A stretch of DNA of 37,330 nt from Bacteroidales bacterium UBA1035. Its GTDB lineage: Bacteria; Bacteroidota; Bacteroidia; Bacteroidales; Dysgonomonadaceae. Below, piece after piece: positions 7,197 through 16,552 of the stretch. Every line of letters begins with the position of its first letter. Position 1 is the stretch's first letter. The notes under the pieces are model-generated. The model was not told the DNA's origin, made no database searches, and was given only the letters and a program-made list of their open reading frames with translations. The stretch covers positions 33,116 through 70,445 of the forward strand of contig DCEG01000014.1 in NCBI GenBank assembly GCA_002316835.1. Reading direction: 5' to 3'. A program made the position numbers and the translations under genes.

Positions 7197-8411
7197 ATGA
7201 ACATTAATAAAAAATTCTTCTTAAAATCATCCTTGTTGATTTTATGCTGCACGGTGTTATTTTCATGCACAGAAAAGAAAAGCGCTGTGGCAGAGAATAA
7301 TACTGATTCAGAGTATTACGTTGCTGCCTATATCTGGCCATCGTGTCATCACGACGAACGTTTTGGGGATATGCTGTGGCCGGAAGGAATCGGTGAATGG
7401 GAAGTGATCAACAAAGGAAATCCACGGTTTGAAGGACATTATCAGCCGAGACTTCCGTTATGGGGAAACGAAATGGATAACGATCCGAAGGTCGTTGAAA
7501 AATGGATCGATCTGGCAGTGGAGCACGGAGTTAATGTTTTCGTTTATGACTGGTACTGGTACGATGAAGGGCCTTTTCTCGAAAGCGCTTTGAATGACGG
7601 GTTCCTGAAAGCAGAAAACAACTCGAAGATGCAGTTTTATATCATGTGGGCCAACCACGATGTAAGACGAAATTACTGGAATGTACACAAATACAAAGAC
7701 GATACGTCCATTTTATGGAATGCCGTAGTAGATGAAGAAAATTTTAAAATAATTGTTGACCGGGTAATCAACCAATACTTTAAAAAGCCGAATTATTTTA
7801 AAATAGACGGAAAACCGGTGTTCTCGATTTTCAGTATCGATAAGTTGATGGAGAGTTTCGACGGCGATACGAAAAAAACGCGCGAGGCGTTGGATTATTT
7901 CCGGGAAGAAGTTAAAAAAGCAGGATTTCCCGATCTGCATATTCAATGGAACCAGGGAGGAGGCTCCATTATGTCGAAAGAATCGGCAGAACGATTCTCA
8001 AACCGGGTAAACGAAATGGGATTCAACAGTGTTGCTATGTACAATATGGGTGGACTGAACGAAGATTACCTGATTTACGGTGATAATTCAAGAAAAATCA
8101 GGACACAAATGGACTCTATTCTGAACATTCCATTGTTTCCGTGCGTATCTGTCGGTTGGGACGACACACCACGTTTTCCTGCAAAAGGGATGAAAGATGT
8201 GGTTCATTATCACAATACTCCCGAAAGTTTTGCTGCCTTATTATACAAAGCAAAACAATATGCCGACAGCCATCCCGAACAACCTAAACTCATCACTATT
8301 AATGCCTGGAACGAATGGGTGGAAGGGAGCTACCTTTTGCCCGATATGCAGCACGGATTTGATTATCTGAAAGCAGTGAAAGATGTGATGAGTGGTGAGT
8401 ATGAGCCATAA
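7197..8411 (+). CDS. WbsX-type (GH99-like) lipoprotein
   Basis: The 404-aa protein has a lipoprotein signal (LLILCCTVLFSC, acylated C24) and a WbsX / glycoside hydrolase 99-like domain across most of its length. Family landmarks are YVAAYIWPSCHHDERFG near the N-terminus, QPRLPLWG, VFVYDWYWYDEGPFLESAL, MWANHDVRRNYW, HIQWNQGGG and NAWNEWVEGSYLLPD at about 363-377. The domain is often annotated as a glycosyltransferase because WbsX sits in O-antigen clusters, but its similarity to endo-acting GH99 enzymes and the lipoprotein signal here favour a glycan-degrading enzyme at the cell surface or in the periplasm. That is inference. It is convergent with sprA, 30 bases away, and there is no SusCD pair in the window. 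Confidence 0.85.
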   Translation: MNINKKFFLKSSLLILCCTVLFSCTEKKSAVAENNTDSEYYVAAYIWPSCHHDERFGDMLWPEGIGEWEVINKGNPRFEGHYQPRLPLWGNEMDNDPKVVEKWIDLAVEHGVNVFVYDWYWYDEGPFLESALNDGFLKAENNSKMQFYIMWANHDVRRNYWNVHKYKDDTSILWNAVVDEENFKIIVDRVINQYFKKPNYFKIDGKPVFSIFSIDKLMESFDGDTKKTREALDYFREEVKKAGFPDLHIQWNQGGGSIMSKESAERFSNRVNEMGFNSVAMYNMGGLNEDYLIYGDNSRKIRTQMDSILNIPLFPCVSVGWDDTPRFPAKGMKDVVHYHNTPESFAALLYKAKQYADSHPEQPKLITINAWNEWVEGSYLLPDMQHGFDYLKAVKDVMSGEYEP

Positions 8412-8441
8412 AATAAAACAACATAGAAAATACTGCATCTG

Positions 8442-11400
8442 TTATTGATTAAAATTTATTCGCAAACTCAATCCCGCATTTGTATTGGAGGTGGGATATG
8501 CCGATGACGACACCAACGGCATATTGATGATTTTATCGAAAAAGGCACGAAGGGTAAGCGATCGGCTCAGTGCATAATCGGCAGAGAAACGGATGCTGGT
8601 AGTCTTTAGTCCGCTGGTGGCTTGCGTGAATCCGTCTTCGATTTTGCGGATGAGTGCATCGGTGATTTTATGTGAAATATCTACCCGAATATTCAAGTCG
8701 TTATTAAATTCGGGCAAGTTGCTAACATTGCTCTGATTCGATTGTTGAGAACGATTTATGCGCGTACGCCGCCTGTCGGCTTTTATCGAATTGGAGCCAA
8801 AACCGATGATGCGGTTAAAATCGGGCAATCGATAACCCAGTCCGAAAACGATATCATTGTCATTGGTTTCTACGATCTGATACGACGTGATATTCAGATT
8901 AAGCGAACGCGTGCGGTTAACACGGAAATTCAGTGTCATATTGTTGTCCAACACACCACGCGCTTCAATAAGTGGGCTGAAGCTTTCAATAAGGTTCACA
9001 GCTGAAATATCGTAAGGCGACGAGGGAACAGGCGAACCGGTTAGTACATCGCGAATATATCCCAAATCGGAATTATCGTTCATTGGCACCCAATTAAGGA
9101 ACGATGAAAATGCTCCAACCCGGTACTGCGAAACATACTTGTGTGTAATTATCAGCGTTTTGAAGTTGTTTTGCAGCACAGGAAGCATCTGCAACACATT
9201 ATAAGAGACGTCCCAATTGGGCAAAATCGACAACAGGTCGGGGAAAGCAGTCAGTTCGACTTTATTTGCATTCTTTCCCGTATAAGCCGCCAAAAAAGCC
9301 GGAATTAGCACATCTGTCGAATTGAGATTGACATCGCCGTTGGCGGTGCTGAAAGGTTGATCTTTAAACGCTGTTTCGGCAATAAATCCCCGATTGGGAT
9401 ACGTGGAGCTTTGATACTCAGCACGTACTCTGTTTGCCAGTGCTTCCCGATTTAACAAAAACCGGTTAAACGATGCCGAAGCATAATCGTTTCTTGCCGT
9501 TGAGTTCTCAAAAGACGACGCTAACGAGATGGTGCTTATGGCAAAACTTCCGCCGTAAAGTTTGGGCATTCTGTTGAACATAAATTGAATTTCGGTGCGC
9601 CGGTTATTTTCGTACAGCGCGTTCAAATCAATTCTTAACCCTCGAAAAGGCTCAATGGTGGCGTCTATCCGCACATTTTGCGTTTGGTTGTAAATGGCGG
9701 GCGAGATATTGTTCGTATTTTTCACTAACCAGTTATTGGCATCGGCCTTTTCCAGAAAGCGTTCGCCGCCATCAAAACCAAAAGCGAAACCCAACCCCGG
9801 AATGAAACCGTTTGGGGTATTGGATTGACCGAAGAAATCTCCAATCATCGGGTCGAAACCGGGAATATCGGTGCGAGATTTGTAACCCAAGTTTACGTTC
9901 ACGCTTCGCACCATCATCAAACCACGGGCAAGGTATTGTGCAATATCACGTCCGATATTGTTATTCCTGGCAACCGGTTGATTTGTTGCTTCAAATCGTT
10001 GGTTGGTATTTCTCAAAAAGCCTATTTTATTGTACAATTGCACCAGATTCAATCGTGTATTTGCGGTTATCGACATATCGTTCTGAACGAAATTGCCGAT
10101 ATTTTCATCGCGAATAAATGCGCCGCATTCCCACCGATAACGTGAATTGTACGCCGCGCTCGAACTTATCCAATCCAAGACCGGAATGGCAGCAAACGGA
10201 AGTGTGTAGGTTACATCCGCTGTTTGCTCGTAATTGAGCGGTTTACCGAGGTTCTGAATGCTTTGGATCACAGAATCTTTCCAAATTTCGTAATCGTCTC
10301 GATTGAGTTTCTTGTTCACCTGCAAGTACGGTTCTTCAATTTCGGCAATGGTTCCCGAACGAAACGAGGTTTTCAGATTTCGGGTTAAATCCCAGACAAT
10401 TGAAAAATTCCTGTCCCAGATAAAGTTTTGACTAAACGTGAGCAACTGTCGTTGCGATTGCATTATTCCCGATAAATATGCATTTAAATCGCGCAACTGA
10501 GTTTCCTGATAGTTTCGCATCAGGTTGGAACTGATTTGGATATTGTTGGGTAAATAATTAAAATTGATAGACTTAATAAACTTCAACCAGCCCGAAGTGC
10601 TTTTTATGTTTTTAAAAGGTTCAAACGGTTTCACAAACGGCGTATAAGCATAATTCGTCTGCAATCGCTGATGAATACTATTGTTGTATTCGGTTTCGGG
10701 ATTTTGGTAGTGATTTTCGTTGTAAGAGTATCCGAAATTGAAATTTGCAGGATCATACGGCATTGGATTCTTACTTTTAATGTCCACTTTCACGTTGTTC
10801 AAGCTCAGGCTTTTGTTTACAGTTTGTGTGATGGCAAGGTTATTAATCGAATCCTTTTCTTGTTGATTTCGGGTATTTTTCAATGATTCCGAAAGCAGAA
10901 TATCCTGATCGAGCGGATCGTACTGCGGTGCGGTTGTTTGATTGGAATACGAATAATAGAACGGCGCCGATATTTTTGCCTGTTCAGGCAGGAATCTTCC
11001 AAGTTCCATATTCATAGCCACGTTTATTGATGAAAAATCATCGTTCCGACGTTCCAGCAAACTTTGGTCGAGCGCACCAAAGCCAACTGTTTCTTTTCGT
11101 CCCGAAACGTTTACCGATCCTATATCCGACAGAGCAAGCTGAACGTTTCCTTGTGCTGCCCAGCCGCCTTTTTCATCGAATTCGCTTAGCCGAAGTTCGT
11201 TTACCCACACTTCGGACGATTTGTTGGTGTTGGAGTTGTTTCTAACGCCAATCATCACCACTTTTATTTCGGATAACGACGGATTTCCCATGATCGTCAA
11301 TTGATTGTCCGGTTTTTGCGGATCGGCTTCCGAATAGGGTGTAAGATACGTTACGCCGCTTCCTCTTCGTTTTTCGGCATTGCGTTTGAGCTTAAGGTTC

Positions 11401-14400
11401 GTAAGCGCTTCCAACGGAAAATCGAACATATTTTCGGGTTTCCAAACCGTTTCCTGATGTTCGGGAATGTTCGTGCTGTAATGTCCGGCAGGAGTTAATT
11501 TGAGCGGAATTTCATACTCGTAATAGTTGTTCCGGTAATCCGAACCGATACGTAAAAAAACACTCATTTCATCGTCTTGCAAATTTGTGGCGTCGTCAGC
11601 TAATTCTTCGGCATGGACAAACAGTTGCAGGCGTTTATAGCGGCGCAAATCGTACATCGTGTTTTTATAAACTGCCCGGGAATCACCGGGATCGAGATTA
11701 CTCACTTTCAGAGCAATGGCTTGTTCGTTTTGTTGACGAAGCTGTGGTTGGCTTGGATCCAAAATACGCGTCACTCCCGGTGGAAGAACATAATTCACGG
11801 GCGAACGGTCACCGTTTTCTTCGATGTTTACGGTTGAAATTTCCAATTTCCCCAATCCTGAAATTGCACCGCCCGATTGCAGGTTTTGTGTGTATGAACG
11901 CCATTCGCTGCGCACGAGTTCCAGTGTGGCAAAACGAAGAAAAATCGGTTGTTCAAAGTCGGTAAGGAATATTCGCATAAAACGGATGTTATTGAATCCT
12001 CGAATATTGCCTATACGGGACTGATAATCGCGAAGGGGAATTTTAAACTGATACCAGTTCACTTTACCGGTTTCGCCATTACGAAGCGAAATGCTTACTT
12101 CGCGCTTATCTACGATAAAATTGGTCCCAACCGCCATATTTCCGGGACGCAGTTGCACCTTGTACTGGTAGTACGATTCGTTCTCGTTCAGCGTATTGTC
12201 GTTGTCGATATCTTCCACGTCGGGTGTGACGCGCGAAGCAGTGGAATAGGGTGCATCGTCTGGTGTAAGCGAGTTTCCTTCTGTGCCGTTGTAATATTTA
12301 TATCTATCCAGAATGCTTAATTGTTCCCGGTCTTGTTCTTGTCCCCTATAATGCCTGAAATTGTCTCCCGAAGGGTCATTCAGCGGTGAATGTTTGTCGG
12401 CTTGCATTCGCGATAATGTTTCGCCCGAAAGCTTGGGTGTAATTTCGTTCAAATAAGTAGAGTAGGTGGGGAACGACTTTTCTTCTTCGGTACTCAATCC
12501 GTTCAATCCCACGTCCTGAATGCGGCGAGATTCGTTTCCCTGCGAATTATCGAACGCATAAACAGTGGATTGCCTTAACGGATATTTTCCCCAAACACTT
12601 GTGCCTACGGCAGTTGCATCACCATTTACAGGCAGTCCGTTTTCGAAAAACTTTTTCCCGTCTTTCAGCACATCTTCCGAAATTTCGCCGAGGTTGAAAT
12701 ATAAATCGCCGCCACGGGCTGTTCCCGGCTCATCGTTTACAAACGGGTCCATCAGCCAAAATTCAATGTATTCGATATTTGCCGTTTCAAAATCGCGTGT
12801 GTCCATCCGGCGCGTAATTCCACCCCAGCGGGTTCTCGGATTCAGCAATTTTCCTTCAGAATTGATGTTGGTGTCTAAGTTATACGGCCCGCGTTCGTCG
12901 GGATAAAACGAAATATTTAACGCCGGAATGATAGGCGGTTCGCCGTAAACAGCATCTTTGTTGGGAAAAATCTCACGTTCGTAAATTTCACGCACCAGGT
13001 GGTTCGAGAGTTGTTCTTTATCGTTTTTTATGTGCGTGGGTGTGAGTGATGAATTCCTGCGCGTGAACAGCCCGTCGACGTAAAACCAAGCCATTTGCGC
13101 ACGATTTCTCCCGTAATCGATATTGTTGGACAATGCTGCTTCGGGAAATAAGCCGGTGGAAGTGTTGTTAAAAGGCGTGGATGCCAGCGACCAGCCATAA
13201 GGCGAGCGCAGATCGATACCCGAAGTAGAAGTCTCAAAATCATCGAGATACGAGTATCCACCGGTGTATTTGTTGCGGTAATGTCCCGGAATCATGTGGG
13301 CAAATTCCAGATTGGCAGTCAGTTGCGATGGGGTGGTGGCTTCCACGAAGGGCAACATATCAAGTAGATTGGTAAGCGCATACGATTGTTTTTTAAACGA
13401 AGTGTTCAATCCCCAAAGCGTGTTTTTAACCGATTCTTCGCCAAAAGTGGTTTTCATGGTGAGCGGTTTCTCATAGTAATGCATAATGGTAGCGCCAACC
13501 GTAAAATTTTTCGAAAAATCATATGCCAGATTCAATCCCATCATCGTTTTGCGCTGCATATTGAAGAGTGTTTGGTTTTCGAGCGATACGGTTACAGGTG
13601 TTCCCGCATCCAAAATTGCCTGATTAATAATATTTACCGTTCCCGAAATGTAATCCACCGTGTAATCGGCGCCCTCGGTTAAGGTAACGCCGGCAGCGGT
13701 AACTCTCACTGAACCGCGAGTAACGTTCATCGCATTCAGGTTGATTTCCGCACCGGAACTGCCCCTGTATTCGCCCGAAATTTTGAACTTGTTTTTTTCG
13801 GTAATTTGTCGGGCAACGGTCAGCGTGGAGTCGTAAAGCTGCTGATAGACATATTTATCGGCAATGGCATCATTTCCAATCATTTTTCGCAAATGCGACC
13901 CGAAAGGTTCTACCACGGGAAAAATAATCCGTCCGTTTTCTGCCATTATGGTGTATCCGTCGATGAAATCGAAAATCCCGTCGGGATAGGGGTCGTTTTT
14001 CGAGTTCAGGTTATCAAGATTCATCACTTTGAGCAGCAATTCTTTGCGGATATCTCCGTCGGGAATGTAATTCAGGTAAACGCCCGTGGTATCGCTTTGG
14101 TAAGTGATGTTGAGCCTAAACCGGTCTTTTTGAATGTTGTAAGCGCTATAACCCAAGGCGTAAATGTTTTTCATCATCAAATCCCACGTGTAAGCTTGCG
14201 GCGAAAGAGAAACAGGCTTTAGCAATTTTAAAAAAAGAGCACCGTTTTGATTGGAAACCGTACCGGTGGTTTCGCGACCGATATTGCTCGAGAATTCGCC
14301 TACCTGATACGCTTTTCCGTTGTACGTGTATTCGAAAGCCACGGCCAGCACTTCGTCCGCCTGTAAAGGCGTGCGCAGCGATATATAGCCTAGTTGGGGC

Positions 14401-15701
14401 TGAAAAGTGTATTCGGACGAAGCGAGAAGTCGGGCGTTTTCAATCTTTTCGTAATCGCGGCCGATAATCACATTTGCCGGAAAGACATTAGCTGTTTGGC
14501 TGATATCGCGAGCGACGACATATGTTGAAATAAGTTGCTGATACATCGTGTTGGCATCGTTGTGCGGAACGATATCTGCGCCGGCAGGCGACCAAAAAAG
14601 ATTGTGAATGGTGCTGTGCTCAGCCAGATCGGCAAATGCCAGAATATTACGCGATTGGTCGTAATTGCTTCGTTTGTTGGTAATCCACACTTCCATTCGA
14701 GTTATCGAAACTGCCGATTGAACGTAAGGAAGTTTTGCCAAAGCTCTGTCATAATTATCCCTAAAGTAGTAACTTAAGAAGAAGTGACGATTTTCGTCGT
14801 ATTGATCAGCCGAGATTTCGAAAGGTGTGGTTTGAACGCCGCCACGCGAATTAACAGTCTTCGATTCTGATTCCTGTTGCGACAAAACCGTATTCACACG
14901 TAATTTTCCGAACTGTAAATCGGATTTTATCCCAAAAAGTGCCATACCGCCGTTGATAAGTGAGTTACTCGTTGTCATACTCACGTTTCCGGCTTCAATG
15001 TTTTTAATGATCTCGTCTTCACCGCCCTGATAAGCCAGTTTGATGCGTTTGGCATCAAAATCAAACGTAGCATCGTTGTTATAATTCAACCCGAAATTGA
15101 TTTTATTGCCGACTTTTGCGTTCACGTTCAGTTGAATTTGTGGGTCTAAATCAAAGGTGTTTCGTTTGCGGGCACGTTCAGGAAGGGTTGGGTTGTCGAT
15201 TACGGTTCTTTTCAATCCGGTAGTGAGTTCCACCGAACCTTGTGTGGTAATTTGTACTCCGCCGGGGCCGAAAATATCTTCCAATAAATTATTGCTTTTT
15301 CGTATGTTGAACAGCGAAAACTGTTGTGCGGGTGGTTCGGCTTCCGTTTCATCGCGGATGGCGTTTCGGCTTCTGAAATAGTTATTGTTCAATTGTTTTT
15401 GTGCGTAGTTCATATACTCTGCGGGAGTCATTGTAAATGGAATTCCGATTACTTTATCGCCTATTTTATTCTGAAAAATATAGAGATTGGTTTTGTAATC
15501 GTAAACAACTTCCGTTTTTATGTTCGATGGCGTTTGGAGATCGATAGGTGGCTTGCGAAGTAACTCTTCCGGCGTTTCAACGATGGTGTTTTTTACCGGA
15601 AAGCGTGTTTTGGTGGTATCTTGCTGGGCAAAAAGGGAATGTATTCCACTTGTTGCAAGCAGAATAAAAAATAGTATTGCTATATGTAATTTTTTTTCCA
15701 G
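8442..15701 (-). CDS. sprA: SprA/Sov-type outer membrane translocon of the type IX secretion system
   Basis: SprA (Sov) is the giant outer membrane barrel through which type IX cargo leaves the cell. Typical landmarks are the N-terminal PFTMTPAEYMNYA segment, repeated barrel-type strands and a C-terminal strand ending LRINFNQ. The first in-frame ATG (15429-15431) would give 2329 aa with no signal peptide, which an outer membrane protein needs. The frame stays open upstream for 90 more codons to a TGA at 15714-15716, encoding family-like sequence (ETPEELLRKPPIDLQTPSN) and a signal peptide. No ATG, GTG or TTG occurs there. CTG at 15699-15701 gives LEKKLHIAILFFILLAT, a good signal sequence, and a 2419-aa protein, within the usual 2400-2500 range. 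ruvA lies just upstream, as in Flavobacterium johnsoniae. The gene identity is firm; the exact start codon is not. Confidence 0.95.
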   Translation of the reverse strand: MEKKLHIAILFFILLATSGIHSLFAQQDTTKTRFPVKNTIVETPEELLRKPPIDLQTPSNIKTEVVYDYKTNLYIFQNKIGDKVIGIPFTMTPAEYMNYAQKQLNNNYFRSRNAIRDETEAEPPAQQFSLFNIRKSNNLLEDIFGPGGVQITTQGSVELTTGLKRTVIDNPTLPERARKRNTFDLDPQIQLNVNAKVGNKINFGLNYNNDATFDFDAKRIKLAYQGGEDEIIKNIEAGNVSMTTSNSLINGGMALFGIKSDLQFGKLRVNTVLSQQESESKTVNSRGGVQTTPFEISADQYDENRHFFLSYYFRDNYDRALAKLPYVQSAVSITRMEVWITNKRSNYDQSRNILAFADLAEHSTIHNLFWSPAGADIVPHNDANTMYQQLISTYVVARDISQTANVFPANVIIGRDYEKIENARLLASSEYTFQPQLGYISLRTPLQADEVLAVAFEYTYNGKAYQVGEFSSNIGRETTGTVSNQNGALFLKLLKPVSLSPQAYTWDLMMKNIYALGYSAYNIQKDRFRLNITYQSDTTGVYLNYIPDGDIRKELLLKVMNLDNLNSKNDPYPDGIFDFIDGYTIMAENGRIIFPVVEPFGSHLRKMIGNDAIADKYVYQQLYDSTLTVARQITEKNKFKISGEYRGSSGAEINLNAMNVTRGSVRVTAAGVTLTEGADYTVDYISGTVNIINQAILDAGTPVTVSLENQTLFNMQRKTMMGLNLAYDFSKNFTVGATIMHYYEKPLTMKTTFGEESVKNTLWGLNTSFKKQSYALTNLLDMLPFVEATTPSQLTANLEFAHMIPGHYRNKYTGGYSYLDDFETSTSGIDLRSPYGWSLASTPFNNTSTGLFPEAALSNNIDYGRNRAQMAWFYVDGLFTRRNSSLTPTHIKNDKEQLSNHLVREIYEREIFPNKDAVYGEPPIIPALNISFYPDERGPYNLDTNINSEGKLLNPRTRWGGITRRMDTRDFETANIEYIEFWLMDPFVNDEPGTARGGDLYFNLGEISEDVLKDGKKFFENGLPVNGDATAVGTSVWGKYPLRQSTVYAFDNSQGNESRRIQDVGLNGLSTEEEKSFPTYSTYLNEITPKLSGETLSRMQADKHSPLNDPSGDNFRHYRGQEQDREQLSILDRYKYYNGTEGNSLTPDDAPYSTASRVTPDVEDIDNDNTLNENESYYQYKVQLRPGNMAVGTNFIVDKREVSISLRNGETGKVNWYQFKIPLRDYQSRIGNIRGFNNIRFMRIFLTDFEQPIFLRFATLELVRSEWRSYTQNLQSGGAISGLGKLEISTVNIEENGDRSPVNYVLPPGVTRILDPSQPQLRQQNEQAIALKVSNLDPGDSRAVYKNTMYDLRRYKRLQLFVHAEELADDATNLQDDEMSVFLRIGSDYRNNYYEYEIPLKLTPAGHYSTNIPEHQETVWKPENMFDFPLEALTNLKLKRNAEKRRGSGVTYLTPYSEADPQKPDNQLTIMGNPSLSEIKVVMIGVRNNSNTNKSSEVWVNELRLSEFDEKGGWAAQGNVQLALSDIGSVNVSGRKETVGFGALDQSLLERRNDDFSSINVAMNMELGRFLPEQAKISAPFYYSYSNQTTAPQYDPLDQDILLSESLKNTRNQQEKDSINNLAITQTVNKSLSLNNVKVDIKSKNPMPYDPANFNFGYSYNENHYQNPETEYNNSIHQRLQTNYAYTPFVKPFEPFKNIKSTSGWLKFIKSINFNYLPNNIQISSNLMRNYQETQLRDLNAYLSGIMQSQRQLLTFSQNFIWDRNFSIVWDLTRNLKTSFRSGTIAEIEEPYLQVNKKLNRDDYEIWKDSVIQSIQNLGKPLNYEQTADVTYTLPFAAIPVLDWISSSAAYNSRYRWECGAFIRDENIGNFVQNDMSITANTRLNLVQLYNKIGFLRNTNQRFEATNQPVARNNNIGRDIAQYLARGLMMVRSVNVNLGYKSRTDIPGFDPMIGDFFGQSNTPNGFIPGLGFAFGFDGGERFLEKADANNWLVKNTNNISPAIYNQTQNVRIDATIEPFRGLRIDLNALYENNRRTEIQFMFNRMPKLYGGSFAISTISLASSFENSTARNDYASASFNRFLLNREALANRVRAEYQSSTYPNRGFIAETAFKDQPFSTANGDVNLNSTDVLIPAFLAAYTGKNANKVELTAFPDLLSILPNWDVSYNVLQMLPVLQNNFKTLIITHKYVSQYRVGAFSSFLNWVPMNDNSDLGYIRDVLTGSPVPSSPYDISAVNLIESFSPLIEARGVLDNNMTLNFRVNRTRSLNLNITSYQIVETNDNDIVFGLGYRLPDFNRIIGFGSNSIKADRRRTRINRSQQSNQSNVSNLPEFNNDLNIRVDISHKITDALIRKIEDGFTQATSGLKTTSIRFSADYALSRSLTLRAFFDKIINMPLVSSSAYPTSNTNAGLSLRINFNQ

Positions 15702-15782
15702 ACGCCCGTTATTTCAGAGGTATAACGTGAAATTTCGGGAAAACGTATAAATGGAGTGAGAAAATGTGATTAAATCAAGAAT

Positions 15783-15811
15783 GCGCAAAACGGTTTGGAA
15801 CCGCAGTGCGC
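15783..15811. other. Nested hairpin between ruvA and sprA
   Basis: The inner stem CGGTT (15791-15795) / AACCG (15799-15803) has a three-base loop and is enclosed by GCGC (15783-15786) / GCGC (15808-15811), with four-base internal loops. On the transcribed strand it begins nine bases after the ruvA stop. No U tract follows, so processing or attenuation is as likely as termination. Confidence 0.45.
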
Positions 15812-15819
15812 CTGTGAAA

Positions 15820-16410
15820 TTACATTCTTTTCAATGCTTCCTTGATAATGGATTCCACGGGTAATGATGACGATTCCTTTACGATTTTTGCCACTACTTT
15901 TTCCGATGCCTGCTTCGTAAATCCCAACATTACCAACGCTGAAATTGCTTCTTGTCCAACTCCCGAAACAAACATGGCTGCCGGGATCTTTACGGTGGAG
16001 CCGTCTTCAGTGTACTTGATCTTATCTTTCAAATCGATAATAATACGCTGCGCGGTTTTTGCGCCAATTCCTTTTACCGATTGAAGCACGGTAGCGTTTT
16101 CAGATGCAATCACCGATTCCAGTTCACGTGAGTTGAGCGATGATAGGATCATCCGCCCTGTACTTGGTCCTACACCCGAGACGCTTATCAGATGCAGGAA
16201 TATTTCACGTTCATGCTTATCGGCAAAACCATAAAGGACATAAGCATCTTCACGTATGGCTTCGTGAATGTAAAGCTTAGTCGCTTTCTGACCGCTAAGC
16301 GCACTGTACGTGTTTAACGAAATATTTGCAAAATAGCCTACGCCATTGCACTCAATTGTAACCGAAGCGGGCGTTAATTCGGTAATTTCGCCTTTAAGAT
16401 AGTCAATCAT
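15820..16410 (-). CDS. ruvA: Holliday junction DNA helicase subunit RuvA
   Basis: RuvA binds four-way DNA junctions and recruits the RuvB motor during recombination repair. The 196-aa protein has all three regions: an OB-fold N-terminus (MIDYLKGEITELTPASVTIECNGVGY), tandem helix-hairpin-helix motifs (LISVSGVGPSTGRMILS, LQSVKGIGAKTAQRIIIDLKDK) and the C-terminal UBA-like domain (QEAISALVMLGFTKQASEKVVAKI). Its length is normal. It precedes sprA by about 118 bases, a conserved pairing in Bacteroidota, though the two proteins have no known joint function. Confidence 0.97.
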   Translation of the reverse strand: MIDYLKGEITELTPASVTIECNGVGYFANISLNTYSALSGQKATKLYIHEAIREDAYVLYGFADKHEREIFLHLISVSGVGPSTGRMILSSLNSRELESVIASENATVLQSVKGIGAKTAQRIIIDLKDKIKYTEDGSTVKIPAAMFVSGVGQEAISALVMLGFTKQASEKVVAKIVKESSSLPVESIIKEALKRM

Positions 16411-16422
16411 AAATCTAAAATT

Positions 16423-16449
16423 GTAACGTTACTTGTTTTATCAAATATA
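16423..16449 (-). promoter_or_regulatory. Candidate promoter region for ruvA, with a palindrome
   Basis: Read on the minus strand, 16449-16442 is TATATTTG, a match to the TAnnTTTG -7 box, about 31 bases upstream of the ruvA ATG. Between the box and the start codon is a perfect 10-base palindrome, GTAACGTTAC, at 16423-16432. No clear -33 element was seen. Confidence 0.4.
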
Positions 16450-16485
16450 ACACAAGTTTTGGGTAAAACGTATAAATTATAATGT

Positions 16486-16509
16486 AAAAAAAGCTTTGGT
16501 GGCTTTTTT
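16486..16509 (-). terminator. Hairpin terminator after the methyltransferase pseudogene
   Basis: AAAAAAGC at 16487-16494 pairs with GCTTTTTT at 16502-16509 around a seven-base loop. On the minus strand the 3' arm is GC followed by seven T bases. The stem is mainly A-T and therefore weak, but the position between the pseudogene end and the ruvA promoter fits a terminator. Confidence 0.5.
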
Positions 16510-16552
16510 GATGATAATTATTGATTTAAATTAGTTAAAAATTTGATTACTT

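Noticed and set aside
8442..15431. Several long plus-strand open frames inside sprA (for example 13806-14222, 11949-12320 and 11585-11965)
   Set aside because: They run antisense to a well-supported giant gene, have no recognisable domains, and are expected by chance in a 7-kb gene.
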